A DNA stretch of 64,000 bases from Dactylorhiza incarnata (taxonomy: Eukaryota; Streptophyta; Magnoliopsida; Asparagales; Orchidaceae): positions 1,674,001-1,738,000 of the forward strand of contig JAWHQI010000306.1 in NCBI GenBank assembly GCA_033032865.1. Reading direction: 5' to 3'. Below, in pieces: positions 10,485 to 22,000 of the stretch. The notes under the pieces were generated by a model, which was not told the DNA's origin, did not search any database, and saw only the letters and a list, made by a program, of their open reading frames with translations. Within the stretch, counting starts at the first letter, position 1. Each line of letters begins with the position of its first letter. The translations under genes and the position numbers were made by a program.

Positions 10485-11685
10485 ATATATGCGCATTTGC
10501 ATACGCTCGTTTACTCACCTGGGTCGGCCACCATGCGCCTTTGTCGCATACCTTCACTGGATCGAACAAAAGCGCTCATCTTTAATCCCTAGATGGAACG
10601 TCGATTCCATCACCCGCCTTCTCTGTTAGACTAGTCCTAGAGGACATCGTTCTACCTCCAGAGTTACTTTCCTCCACTGTTGTTGCAGCAGATTGAGACG
10701 CCCTACCTTTTCCTCAAGCTCACAAGTCACAACCATACAACCAATAGAAATCATCACTCTTGAATTGATTGATTGATTAATATTTTAATTAATTAAATAT
10801 ATCCCAAGGGCAAAAATCAGAAATATTGATGGCTCATGCGATCGCACCACCTTCTTGAGGGGCGAACAACCCCACGATGATGGCTTCCTCACATCCTCGA
10901 CCCTGGGCACATTCGCCAAGTGGCTATGCTTCCTCGTCCTCTGATCTCCGCACAGCCACACCAACCCCTGCCGATCGTGGACAATTCCATCAATTCAGTG
11001 TGGCATACATCGTGGCACTTAAAAATGGAGGCCAGATCAAGGGTCGCCCACCAAGCAATAGTTGTTAAAAACAACGCTCCTGTCGCGCCGTCCATTATGC
11101 AATCTGAAGTTATACCCACCACAAACGCAATCACCCTCGATACACCACCATAAGTCTCGACCAACTCCATCCAGAACCCTTTCCTCCAACCACCGAATCA
11201 ACCAACTTTGAGCTTAGCGTCACCTATCGCGTCAGTTGCTCTCAAGGCATTCCTTCGGGTAATTGTTCACCAGCACGAACAACTACTCCCGATCACAATG
11301 GTTCCCAGTCCGTAGTCTTCTCTGTCTCCCTAGGCCGTCCACCACTATCGAGCACCCTTGCCCTGCCTCCAGATATTTCTTACAGCAAATCTTCCACCAA
11401 CATGCATTTCCGCTCCAGATCCCCGTGATAAAGATTCCACAGGCACTCAACTAACCTGCATGTTCCACGCACTGCTTCTGCCTCTTCACACGCCACAAAC
11501 TTCGAACAACACCATCATCATCTATGACATATGAAGGCATGGCAAGAGCTTCACTCTCGATGCATCCTTCGCTCTGTTAGCACACTACGAGGAGCTGTTC
11601 TGACGAGAAATTAAAGAACTGAATGATCAAACCATCCAAGATTGTTCAAGCTTGAGGGAAAGCTTGATTTGAAGGACGGGTGAGA
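10485..11685. other. Internal, non-coding part of the LTR element
   Basis: Cytosine-rich sequence with short open frames on both strands and no zinc knuckle, protease or reverse transcriptase motif. It resembles the internal DNA of the element at 53568-55563, including the closing block AAGCTTGATTTGAAGGACGG next to the polypurine tract. Confidence 0.5.
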
Positions 11686-12111
11686 TGTTATTGTCTCACA
11701 CGACCAGGATGTTATGGTCCTACACGACCAATTATCCATTATCAGTTATTGCGCATATTTATTTAATGTCGTTATTTAGCATCATTATGTGTCTTTGTTA
11801 GGTGTCAATGTCATGAGTCGGTATTATGCATCTTCATTTCGAGTCATCGTCTTTTAATGTCTTTTAAATTTTTGGTAGTTTTATGTTGGACTAATTTACG
11901 TCACGACCAATTATCCATTATCAGTTATTGCACGTATTTATTTAATATCATTATTTAACATCATTACGTGTCTTTGTTAAGAGTCGGTATTATGCATCTT
12001 CATTCTGAGTCGTTGTTTCTTAATGTCTTTTAATATTTTGGGTAGTTTTATGTTGAAATTATTTACGGTCTATTTCATTGTGCAATGTTATATGTAGATC
12101 TCATTGGATCA

Positions 12112-12873
12112 TGAAGGGTGAAATCAAGGAATGAGTATTATGAAATCTTTTCCTCTCTCTTGTTCTCTCTTCCTCACATCTTCTAGGTTAAGGTTGATCA
12201 AGGCTCCCCCTCTTCCCCCTTCTCCTTTGTCCGACGAGATATTGATGCGCTATGGGTTAGCCCGTGACGGAGTATCAGTAAAGAGGAAAGTAGTACAGTA
12301 AGGGTTTCAGTTGCACATATTGTGTTATGCAAAAGAAAAACCTTCACAGCTTGCACTAGGTAACATATAAACACTTTCTAATCTAAAAATAATTTAATAG
12401 AGAAAATCAAGGAAGCTAAGGTTGAAAATTCTAACCCTGAATGATTATGCAGGGACATTAATTAAAGAAATCAATCATAAAAGATGCATCGCACAAAAGT
12501 CCAACTTAAGAAACTTTCAAAGAAATCAGGGTAACATAGCACGGTACGGAATTTAGAATTTACAGTAAAAGATGAACTGTGAACAAACTAGAAAAAAACC
12601 CTAAAACTCTAAGCACCGGAAATTTTCCTAAACGGATGAGTCTTTTGATTGATTTGTTGGCATCCCTACTGCTTGTTTACCCGCTAATCCCCCAAATGGA
12701 CTTTTAGATTTTAAGTAATCGGAACGGGAGAACATTTAATAAGTGAACTTCTATTTCGTTCCAAATTTCATATAGAACAAATCAAGGGCATCATATGTTC
12801 AACAATAATGAAACAACACCAGAACCACAAAAAGAAGATCCATTCAAATTAAAGCAATTTTCTAATCGTTTAC
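12112..12873. other. Spacer; would be intron 1 of the flanking gene fragment
   Basis: No retroelement ends or coding blocks seen. On the minus strand it follows a good splice donor at 12873, but I could not find a matching second exon before the LTR element at 12111. Confidence 0.35.
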
Positions 12874-13051
12874 CTTGGGGAAGAGTCCGGCTGATGCCAA
12901 CGCAGACGGGAGTACGAGCGTTGGATTTAAGGATCGAGGAGTAGTAAAGGCATCCTTTGCAGGACTTGCCCTTGTACGACGATATTTTGGGAGCTTGCAA
13001 TGGAACGCTGATGCCGTCACCGTCGCCGTCGCCGGCGGATGATACTTCCAT
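12874..13051 (-). pseudogene. First exon of a DUF8204-like plant gene, remainder not found
   Basis: A minus-strand ATG at 13051 opens 59 codons: an acidic Gly/Asp run, then YKGKSCKGCLYYSSILKS and TPVCVGISRTLPQ. The reading ends at a consensus donor (CCCCAAG then GTAAAC) in phase 1. The Lys-Ser-Cys-Lys-Gly-Cys-Leu-Tyr-Tyr block with a later Cys-Val-Gly is the N-terminal signature I associate with a small cysteine-containing plant family annotated DUF8204. Its function is unknown to me. The next exon should follow to the left but is not visible, so the gene is probably truncated. The family name is from memory. Confidence 0.5.
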
Positions 13052-13379
13052 TTCCGCTGCAGTTGTCACCGTCGCCCTTTGTCTTTTTAACCAACCCGAG
13101 ATCAACTACAAGAAAACTCACCTTGGGGAAGAAACGTCGTTCATTATTTTCGTTGCTTATCTGAAATAGGACTTTTGGCAGTCCTGCATAGTCTAAATAA
13201 CCTTCTAATTGCATTCTAATATTTTAATTTTGGCACTTAAACAGCTAAACTTAACATTCTTTAACAATTGTTAACAGTAACCCGCCTATGGCTAATCGCA
13301 GCCCATAATTTCAAAAAACTTGTATTTTTTCCATGGTTAACAGCAACCCGACGCCTCCTTCCTCCCTCCTCCATTTGCG

Positions 13380-13745
13380 ATCTTATGTCGTTGGGTTCCA
13401 TCCAACTCAGTCTCAGACCCTTGCGCACTCCTCTCTCCATCATCACCCTCCACACGCACTCAGCTTGCTCCCAGTGCTTCGCCGATGAGTAGATGTTCGA
13501 GAGGAGAACGTAATCGTCACTGTTGAATCGTCTCATCTTCCCCATGGCCGTCTCTGCAATATCATATCGGTCATGCCTCTGGCACGCAAAGCTCGCCAAA
13601 CAGCAACATCGGGCTCGATCTTCATGTCATTTATCATCTTCAGGGCGTCTATTAAGTTGTCAGCCCACGCTAGTGCGTCGATCATGGCGCCATAGTGTTC
13701 CAACTGTGGCTCGAGGGTGACGATGTAGCTGAGTTTCTTGCACCG
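13380..13745 (-). pseudogene. PPR protein C-terminal fragment (PLS class, E motif)
   Basis: The minus strand encodes LEHYGAMIDALAWADNL and KIEPDVAVWRAL, then after a frameshift near 13597 ACQRHDRYDIAETAMGK, SDDYVLLSNIYSSAKHW and RGVRKGLRLSWMEP. This is the classic end of a plant-specific pentatricopeptide protein: last L/S repeats plus E motif. Such proteins bind organellar RNA, often for C-to-U editing. The preceding repeats are absent: at about 13745 the sequence passes into low-complexity DNA of the Tat-like element. No DYW domain follows. It is a broken gene fragment. Confidence 0.8.
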
Positions 13746-16392
13746 AAGAAGAAGAAGAAAAAGATCACGAAGAAGAAGAACCAACAACCCGCTCCTGAGA
13801 ACATAGCCACGCCAAACAGCCAATCAACCGGAGATCCCCGTGACCCGGGAGATGCTCGAACAATTGGATCTTGACGAAGACGTCGAGCAACCTGCTCCTG
13901 AGGCATCTCTCCTTCCCGCACAGCAGGTGGCCCCTGCGGAAGACCTTACCGGGTCCCAGAACCAAACGAATCCCAAACTCGCCTCGCGAGGTTTAGGGCT
14001 TCATTCTCGCACTTTAGATTGCTGCCGATTTCACGTTACTTGTGTTAATGATCTTCCTTCTCTTTGCAGTGTCGCCGACTACTGGGGCTCCTAGCGAGCA
14101 TCTGGTGATACCTCTTTTGTGATCAGTCCCAGTGATCGTTCTTGAGTCTCAACAGAGACCACTGACTGGTCAATTTGTACGGCTCAATCTCGGCGGCGGG
14201 AAGACGTCTTATGGGAAGCGCGTTCCCTCTGCGAGCGACAATCTACCTCCTTCGGCGAGTAGCCTGCCTCCACTGCCTCTGAACACCTCGCGACCAACGC
14301 CTGCGAACACATCGCAGTTTCCCGCGCGCAATCTTCCGCAGTCGCCTCCTTTGCCGCCAAAGACTTCCGCTCTAGCCGACGTTCTCCCATCGTTGACCTC
14401 CACTCTCGGGGTCCCTCCTGCGGGATCGTCGCAGGGATGGGGAACGGGGGATCCTCGCTCTTCTTCGCTCCTAGAGGGGGAGAGCGAGCACCTGATGGTC
14501 GCGGCCAGGGACATGCCGATGAGCTTCCCAGGCGACCTAGATAGTCGTCACAGTATTTTGTTCAAACGGAGAGAGATAATCGTGGGGGCTCCTCGTTAGG
14601 GCGGCGAGATTCAACTTGTCGCAGTCCTTCTCCTCGTCGGCACGCTCCCCTCGCTGGGATCGATCCCGCAGTCCTCGTCGTGATGCGAGGACTTACGCTC
14701 TGCGGCTTGGTAATTCCTCGTTTCTAGATAGTCGCTTCTGCCTTGTTGAGATCCTCGGTAACTAACCATTTATCTTCTTCTTGATAGGTCTCTCTTCAAC
14801 TCCTAGGGGTGCGCTGATCGACGTTATTGCCCTCCCCCCTCCCGAGTTTCAGGAAAGGAATGTTCGCTCCTACCTCGAGATGGAGACCAAGTTTGATCAA
14901 CTGGCCATTTGCGAGCCTCATTGCCGCATCTCCGCGCTGGAGGTGCGAGTAACCAAAATTGAAGAATTTGAGGAGCGGTTGGTCGGCGCAAAGTCTCGGT
15001 TCCACTTGATCAAAGAGTTGGAACGACGAGTGTCGATGATGGAACACCGTCAGGGACTCCATCATGAGGAGTTGATCGGCATGCGGGCGAGCATGGACTC
15101 GGCGGGAAGGCTGGCGAGGATGGAGGGTCAAATCCACAAAGGTGTGGAGGCAATGACCACTGCCACCGAACACTTCAGGCGCACACGCGACATGGGGTGG
15201 GTCGGGCGACATCCTCAGCCTCCCGACCAGCGCGGGAACCTCCCTAGGCCTTAGGATTTTTTTTTTCTTCATAATGTACTCGCCCCATGCGATCATGTAG
15301 AAATCAGATGTAGAAATCAGACTTCCTTCACTTTGAAATTTGATTTGGCGAGCATTAATCTCGCCTTTGATTTGTCTTCTATTCTGCAATGATGTTTGTG
15401 TTCATCTTCTTCAATTTACGAGTATAGATGCTAGGTCGGCGTATAGGCTCGGTGAGCTTCTCAATGCTTTTATGCAGGTCCTTGCGAGGTTAGGTTGGCT
15501 ACTTCCTAGGCGTGTTGATGTGACGACGACTTCCTACATTGCTCCCCCTGCCTCCGCCTATACATAGGGGGTATGTATTTATTACGTTATCGGCAACTTG
15601 CTTCTTCCTCCTGCGTGTACCTTCAATCGACTTCCTTCTCACCACGATACTCGCGCTTCATACTCGCTCTTCGTAAAGATGACTGAGCTCGCTCATGCGA
15701 TCTCTGGAGCTTACCCACCAGACCGCGAGGAACTTGCTCGTTGCTGAGGCGAGGATCAAGGTATTGGACAAGACCATCCTCGTGATTGGGTCGGAAGCCG
15801 CCAAATGCAAGGCTTATGAGGTAACATCGACTTGATTGTACCACTTCCGCATCGTCGCTCCTTAATACTCTCATGTTACCTTACTGACAACTACCTTTCT
15901 TACTCGCGGGACGTTGAGATTGACACTGTGAAGAAGGTGTCGAAGCTGGAGCAGGATCTAACAGACTACCGAGTAGCTTTGAAGATCGCTCAAGTAAGGG
16001 TCGTCGAGCTTGAAACTCGCCCGACCGAGATGCAACCTTCGACGGCGGGCCCCTCCAGGGAAGGCAAGATGATCTGGATGCATGTTGATGAGAAGTCACA
16101 CATTCATCGTAGCATCGAGCGAGCAACCGATAATGTCATCCTGAACAAGCTGTAGGTCGAAGGCTACCTCGTACCGGAGGCGACCAACTTGACAGTCATG
16201 GACATCATCCCATGATTACTCGCTGAAGAATCCCTTTCCCCTGATCAGGTCTTACCTTCCAGGGAGGATGAGAATGTCAAGGATGAGGATGCAGAGGATG
16301 ACGTCGATGTCAAAGGCAACGAGGATGAGGATGAAGAAACTAATGATGAAGATTACATCTACAGAGATGATGCAAGCGATGATGACGCCTAG
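13745..16392 (+). pseudogene. Antisense extra ORF region of the Tat-like element (multi-exon remnant)
   Basis: Plus-strand coding-like blocks follow one another with plausible splice sites. A Lys-rich then acidic block lies at 13745-13985. After a TTTGCAG acceptor (14069) comes a Pro/Ser-rich block to about 14599. After TTGATAG (about 14787) a 150-residue block with heptad-like EFEERLVG and KELERRVSMMEH segments runs to 15254. A block ends at a donor near 15819. Another, from about 15905 to 16392, has a coiled-coil-like start and a long Asp/Glu tail. In-frame stops are present. I do not recognise a domain. Placement opposite pol matches the extra antisense ORFs reported for Tat elements, whose role is unknown. 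Confidence 0.45.
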
Positions 16393-16399
16393 TCGGTAG

Positions 16400-16837
16400 G
16401 AACCTTTGTGAAAAACCTGTTAGACTTGTATAGATTTTTTGGACAAACCTTTATTCAAGGTGTCATTTTAATTTTTGAATGTAATGCTCGTCTTTAATAA
16501 CATAAAAGAAATTTTTTTTGCTTGCCCGCTTCTTTCGTGCTCGCCCGCTTGCAAGGCGTTAGGCTTCTAGCCTCAAACGTGATGGGTGATCGCTAGGCTC
16601 ATAGGCTCGTCGTGAGTTTGAGTGATCTTTGTCATGGTCGTTTGCGACTTTCAAAGGTACTCGACATGCTCACCTACTTGTGTACTCCGACACTTGTATA
16701 CTCGCATGCCTGCATACTCGCATATCTCCATACTCTCCTACATGCATGCTTGCCTTCTTCAGGTGTTGTAGGTGCATGGATACGGGGTGGTACTCATGGG
16801 GTCCCGCATGATGCACACTCTTGAGACTCCCACTCTA
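16400..16837. other. Spacer downstream of the antisense ORFs
   Basis: AT-rich 3'-UTR-like DNA, then a short run of imperfect ACTCGCATGC/TACTCGCATA repeats at about 16680-16750. No gene seen. Confidence 0.4.
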
Positions 16838-17408
16838 CCTGCAGATAGGGAATGGCAGTCGGGGGTCCCGCAAGACACACTCTCGAGGACTCCATCCTAC
16901 TTCATGGTGAGAAGTTGAGAGAACCTGCATATAGGGAATGGTAGTCGGGGGTCCCGCAAGACACTCTTGAGGCCTCCATTCTACTTCATGGTGAGATGTT
17001 GAGAAAGCATGCATATAGGGAATCACAGTCCGGGGTCCCGTAGGACACTCTCGAGGCCTACATCCTACTTCTTGGTGAGAAACTGAGAGAACCTGCATAT
17101 ATGGAAAAGCAGTCGGGGGTCCCGCATGACACACTCTCGAGGCCTCCATCCTACTTCATGGTGAGAAGCTGAGAGAACCTGCATATAGGGAATGGTAGTC
17201 GTGGTCCCGCAGGACACACTCTCGAGGCCTCAATCCTACTTCATGGTGAGATGTTGAGAGAACATGCATATAAGGAGTGGCAGTCGGGGTCCCGTGGGAC
17301 ACACTCTTGAGGCCTCCATCCTACTTCATGGCAAGGAGCTGAGAGAACATTTAGATAGAGGATGACAGTCGGGGGGTCCCGTAGGACACACTCTCTTGAG
17401 GCCTCAAT
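16838..17408. repeat. 85-bp tandem array (7 units)
   Basis: GCATATAGGGAATGG-type unit starts recur near 16841, 16927, 17011, 17095, 17181, 17266 and 17351, a period of 84-86 bp. Each unit also holds CGGGGGTCCCGCA, GACACACTCTCGAGGCC and CTACTTCATGGTGAGA. Units differ by point changes. It sits between integrase and the antisense ORFs, the hypervariable zone of Tat elements that is known to breed tandem repeats. Confidence 0.9.
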
Positions 17409-17980
17409 TTTATTTCAGGTCCCCTCTCTCTCTCTCTCTTTGGAAGGCCTTTGCCTATCACTCAATAATCAAAAGAGGGTTAACTGCACCAGCTCTTATG
17501 ATTGGAAGAAACGACAGTGAGTCTTGCATGATAGATAGTTTGATTCTATATTGGGCTTCCATCTCTTCGAAGCTGATGACTTCTTTTGGAAGGGTTTTTT
17601 TGTCAGTTAAATCGACCATCTCTTCGTGGAGTTTGGAGGTTGGCTTCCAGACTCTCTCCTGATAACCTCTCAGTCAGATGAGAAGTACGATCAGGGGGTA
17701 GCCCGGTCAACGTGCAAGGGGGAGCTGATCTTGACCGTCAATGTAGAGGCTTGGTCTTAAGAGAGCGCATTAAGAAACCTGACACGCCGTCCTATCATCC
17801 GTTTTGGGTTTTATGAGAGTCAATTCAGAGGCTCGTTTTCCAACCCGATCGTAAAGATCGATCACCTACTTTGCCTATTGGGGTATTTTTTGGAAAAAGA
17901 CTCACTCATTCCCATGTTTCAGGGGGTGAGGAAACCATTTATATGAATAAATATGTACAAGATGAGTATACCCTTTCCCG
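17409..17980. other. Spacer between tandem array and integrase end
   Basis: 3'-region DNA of the gypsy element without a recognisable coding block, LTR end or polypurine tract. Confidence 0.4.
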
Positions 17981-20900
17981 CTAAGGATAGAACTTTTTCA
18001 TGTCATCACCGCTCCAGGTGTTTCCAAGTAGTTCTCCGTCGTGGTTTTGTAGGTGATATCCTCCAGTTGCTAATGACTCATGGATAATGAACGACCCTTC
18101 CCAGTTTGGGTTTAGCTTCCCGACGGCGTCCGATCTTCCTGCCGCATCCACTATTTTTAGGACGAGATCCCCTGCCTGGAACTGCTTGATGCAGATGTGC
18201 TTGTCGAAGTGCTTGACCATTCTCCTCTTGATCTCTTCATATCGAGTTAATGTTAGGTCTCGAAGCTCTTCGATGTAGTCGAGGGAAAGCCTATGGGATT
18301 ATTCGTTTCCTAACTGTCATGCCTCATCTCCTTCCTCTGTCGTAATCACTCTTGGACTTCTGACCTCAAACTCCACTGGGATGAGAGATTCAGACACGTG
18401 GGATAATTTAAAAGGAGTCTCCCCAATGGCAGAGTTAGGAGTGGTTCTCAGAGTCCATAGGGCTGAAGGGAGCTGCTCTGCCCAATTCCCCTTTAGATTA
18501 TTGACTTTTTTCTTCAAGAGATTGATGACTGGCTTGTTGGTGGCCTCCACTTGCTCATTGCTCCTAAAATGACGCACTGAGGAAAACCAAAGATCTATCC
18601 CTAGCTGTCTGCAGAAATCTTCCAGGTCCAAACTGGCAAACTATGGACCATTATTGGTGACAATGACGAGAGGAATTCTAAACCTGCAAGCGATCTCCCC
18701 CCAGATGAAGTTTTTCACGACTTGAGAAGTGATCTTGGCTAGATCTTTAGCCTCGATCCCACTTGGAGAAGTAATCGATCATGACGAGAACGAACTTCCT
18801 CTGTCCAGTAGCTTGGAGTAAGGGGCCTATCAAATCCATTCCCTAGATGGCGAACGGTCAAAGGGCCATGATCGAACGAAGCTGCTAGGCTTGCTGCAAC
18901 TGAAGAGGAGCGAAAAGCTGGCACTTCTGGCATTTCTTTGAGAAGGCTTCAACATCCTTTTGGATGGTTGGCCAGAAGTAACCTTGCCTTAGGATTCTTT
19001 GCTCCAGGATGAGAGTCCCAGAATGACTTCCACACTCTCCAGAGTAAATCTCTTCTCAAACTCGTGGTACTTCGATCTATGACATGCATCTGGCCAAGGG
19101 ACCCGAGATGGTCTTGCGGTACAGCTCCCCTCCATGCAGCAAATAGTAAGTTGATTTGCACCTGAAACTTTCTTTGGTCTCCACCCTCAGCTGGGAGCTG
19201 GTCGGTGGCTAGGAATGCTACGAATGGATCCATCCAAGAAGCTTGTTGCTCGGTCTCCATCATATCCCCTTCTTCGATGGGTGGTCGAAACAATTCGGTG
19301 ATCGTTCCTCCGGCCCTCGGGTCATATTTGGCCAAATGATCTACCGTCGAGTTCTCTTCCCTCAGGACATGCTCGACGAAGAAGGATTGAATGTCTTCAA
19401 TCAACTCCTTTACTTTCACCAAATATCTTTGCAGGATGACATTACGTACTTCGAACTCTCCTCGAATCGGTGACGCGGCCACCATTGAGTCTGTGAAGGA
19501 TCTGATGTCTTGGATCCATAATTCCTTCACAAGACGCAAGCCTGCCACTATGGCCTCGTATTCTGCTTAATTGTTTGTGACGAGGAAGAGGATCTCGATT
19601 GTTTGCTCGATCCTAGTTCCCTGTGGATTGACAAGCGCGATGCCCACTCCCACAGAGCTTTTGCCCAAAGCTCCGTCCACAAACATCTTCCAGGAAACTA
19701 AGCTTGATGAGACTTTGCCTTCATCCACCTCTATCGAGAAGTCAACTAGGAAGTTTGTCACTGTCTGCGCCTTGATCGCCACCCTTGGTGAGAAAAAAAT
19801 ATCGAACTCACTGAGTTCTACCTTCCATTTCGCTAGCCTTCCCGGGTGTTCCATCCCATCCAAGATACTTCAGAGAGGATGATCAGTCATGACTCTGATG
19901 GAGTGAGCTTGAAAATAAGACTGGAGCTTATGTACTGATACCACCGTTGCGGGAGCTAGCTTCTCTAGGATGGGATACCGCATCTCTACTTTCCTGAGCA
20001 TCCGACTCACGTATTAGATGGGTAGCTTCCTCTTTCCTTCCCTCTGCAAGCACCGAACTAACCGCCTCCGCTCCCACTACTAGGTAGAGAAGTAGGTCTT
20101 CACCTTCCTTCGGGACTTGGAGTAGAGGTGTCTGTGTTAGCTGCTGCTTGCGCTTTTTAAATGCCTTATCATACTCCTTGGTCTACTCGAACTGTTGGTT
20201 GCTTCAGAGAGTTTTGAAGAAAGGAAAACTCTTCTCTCCGACCTTTGACAAGAAGCAACTAAGGCCTGCCAACCTTCCTGTCAGCCTCTGGACTTCTTTG
20301 GTGCTCTTCGGCCTTGCCATCTCCAAGATGGATTTAACCTTGTCGGGGCTAGGCTCCACTCCCTTTGGGGTGGGGAGATGCCTCAAGAATTTTCCTCTCC
20401 CTGCCCCAAACATGCACTTCGTTGGAATGAGCCTCATTTTGAACTTTCGAAGCGTCACAAAGGTCCCCACCAGATCGATGGCATGCTCCTGGACGCTTTT
20501 GCTCTTAACCAAGAGATCATCTGCGTATACCTCCAGATTCTGCCCTTTTTGCTCTTTGGAGACTTGATTCATCATTCACTGGTAGGTATCACTTGCGCTC
20601 TTCATCCCGAAGGGCATCATCTTATAGTTGTAGCAGCCATTGTTGGTGATGAAGGAGATGTCGCGACGATCGGGGGGGATGCATCTAGATTTGATGATAT
20701 CTTGAAAAGGCATCAAGGAAGCTCATCACAGAAAAACCGACAGCGGAATAAACCAGAGCGTCGGTTCGAGGCAAGGATAATAATCCTTCAGGCAAGCTTT
20801 ATTCAATAAGGAAAAGTCGATACACATTCTCCAACCCTCTCGAGCTTTCTTCACCATTACAACATTCTAGAATTAGCCTGGATACTAGATCTCTGACACA

Positions 20901-22000
20901 AAGCCTACCTCAAGCAGCTTCCTCACTTCCTCTCTAATGAGCTCAGCCAATGCAGTGGCGCTTGCCCTCTTCTTCTGCCAGATTGGCTTGGCCTCGAGGT
21001 ACAGATTAAGGCGGTGGTAGACAACCTCCACATCGATTCTTGGTATCTCCGCAGTGCTCCAAGCAAAGATGTCCACATTCTCCTGCATGCATGCCATCAT
21101 CTCTATCTTTTCGCTGATCTTCAGAGATCCTCCGATCTTCAGCAACCCGAGCTCCCCGCCCTATGGAACACTTCCACTTCATCCACCTCTTCTGCGGCCT
21201 CCAGTCTAACCATTCCTTCCAGCGCCTTCTCCATATCCTCCGCCTCCTCCATCCAGCTGATGTGCTTACTATGTTGAGATAGCATTCTCGAGCGGCTCTT
21301 AGATCGCTCTTGATCCTCACCTAGACATCTCATTGGCAATACTTTAAGCATTGATGGTAGGATGAAGGGACAACCTTGAAGTTGATGAGCGTTCTCCCGA
21401 AGATCGTGTTGTAACAACTCGGTGCATCGACGGTGACGAACCGACACTTGATCGAGGTGTCACCGAGTGTTACCAGCAAGTCTTCCCTCCCTCCACCTCT
21501 TTCTTCTCTTCCGATAAGCCAAAGAGGGGACTTTCCGAAACTACCACTCTTCCTTCTTGTACTCCCAACCCGTCGAATGTCTTTTGAAGATGACGTTTAC
21601 CGAGCTCCCGTTGTCCACAAGGATTCGATCGATGGTGAAGTCTTCTACTACTACCTAGATCACGAGGGCATCATGAAAGGGATTCTCATTCTCCAACGTG
21701 TCCTCTTCTTAAAAAGTGATATTCTCTAACGGGGGTGGTGCTTGAGAGGTCGAGGTGACACTCTTGCGGTGGATTTGATGGAGACTTATCTTGCGGGAAG
21801 CTCCTATCCCGGATCCCTCGTGGATCACTCCTACTCCTCCTCCTCCTTGGACAACTCCTCCACGACCTCCTTGGTCGACTCGGTCTTCATTCCTACTTCG
21901 AACGAAGGCTTGAAATACCACCAACATAAAACAACAAGTATGAGTGTCACAAGCATCATCCACATTTCTATGTTGAGCAAAAAAAATAAGGGGCATACCA
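17981..22000 (-). pseudogene. Gypsy polyprotein: protease, RT, RNase H, integrase; broken
   Basis: Minus-strand domains in order. Upstream of protease is PPPLENITF (about 21.72 kb). The protease core LVDNGSSVNVIF lies at about 21586-21630. The RT N-terminal part (DIFAWSTAEIPRID, 20885-21145) precedes the RT palm with intact YADDLLVKS (about 20515-20535; 20204-20575). The RNase H region WKMFVDGALGKSS is at 19567-19863, continuing in another frame to 18949 (EENSTVDHLAK). Integrase retains DYFSKW near 18775 and NEQVEATNK near 18535-18560. Its second catalytic Asp reads Asn in VTNNG (about 18650). The C-terminal VGKLNPNWEGSF and KKFYP are at 17981-18220. Many frame changes and stops make the copy inactive. 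Confidence 0.85.

Larger units (their letters stand above)
9253..12111 (+). mobile_element. Non-autonomous copia-type LTR element with nested hAT element
   Basis: 5' LTR 9253-9522 (TGTTATTGTCTCACAC...GGGTCA) is followed at 9529-9540 by TGGTATCAAAGC, a primer site for initiator methionine tRNA with one change. 3' LTR 11686-12111 is preceded by the purine-rich GAAGGACGGGTGAG. The internal region has no gag or pol that I can recognise. Flanks are only similar (TGAAT and TGAAG with a one-base shift), so the duplication is uncertain. The 3' LTR is longer because about 190 bp is duplicated within it (copies at about 11717-11890 and 11904-12060). Confidence 0.75.

Noticed and set aside
13760..13965. 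Further PPR repeats upstream of the PPR fragment
   Set aside because: The minus-strand frames there do not keep the 35-residue pattern. The plus strand looks like a Lys-rich then acidic coding-like block of the retroelement instead.
16838..17408. A CRISPR-like array from regularly spaced repeats
   Set aside because: The whole 85-bp unit repeats with no unique spacers, in a plant retroelement. It is an ordinary tandem array.
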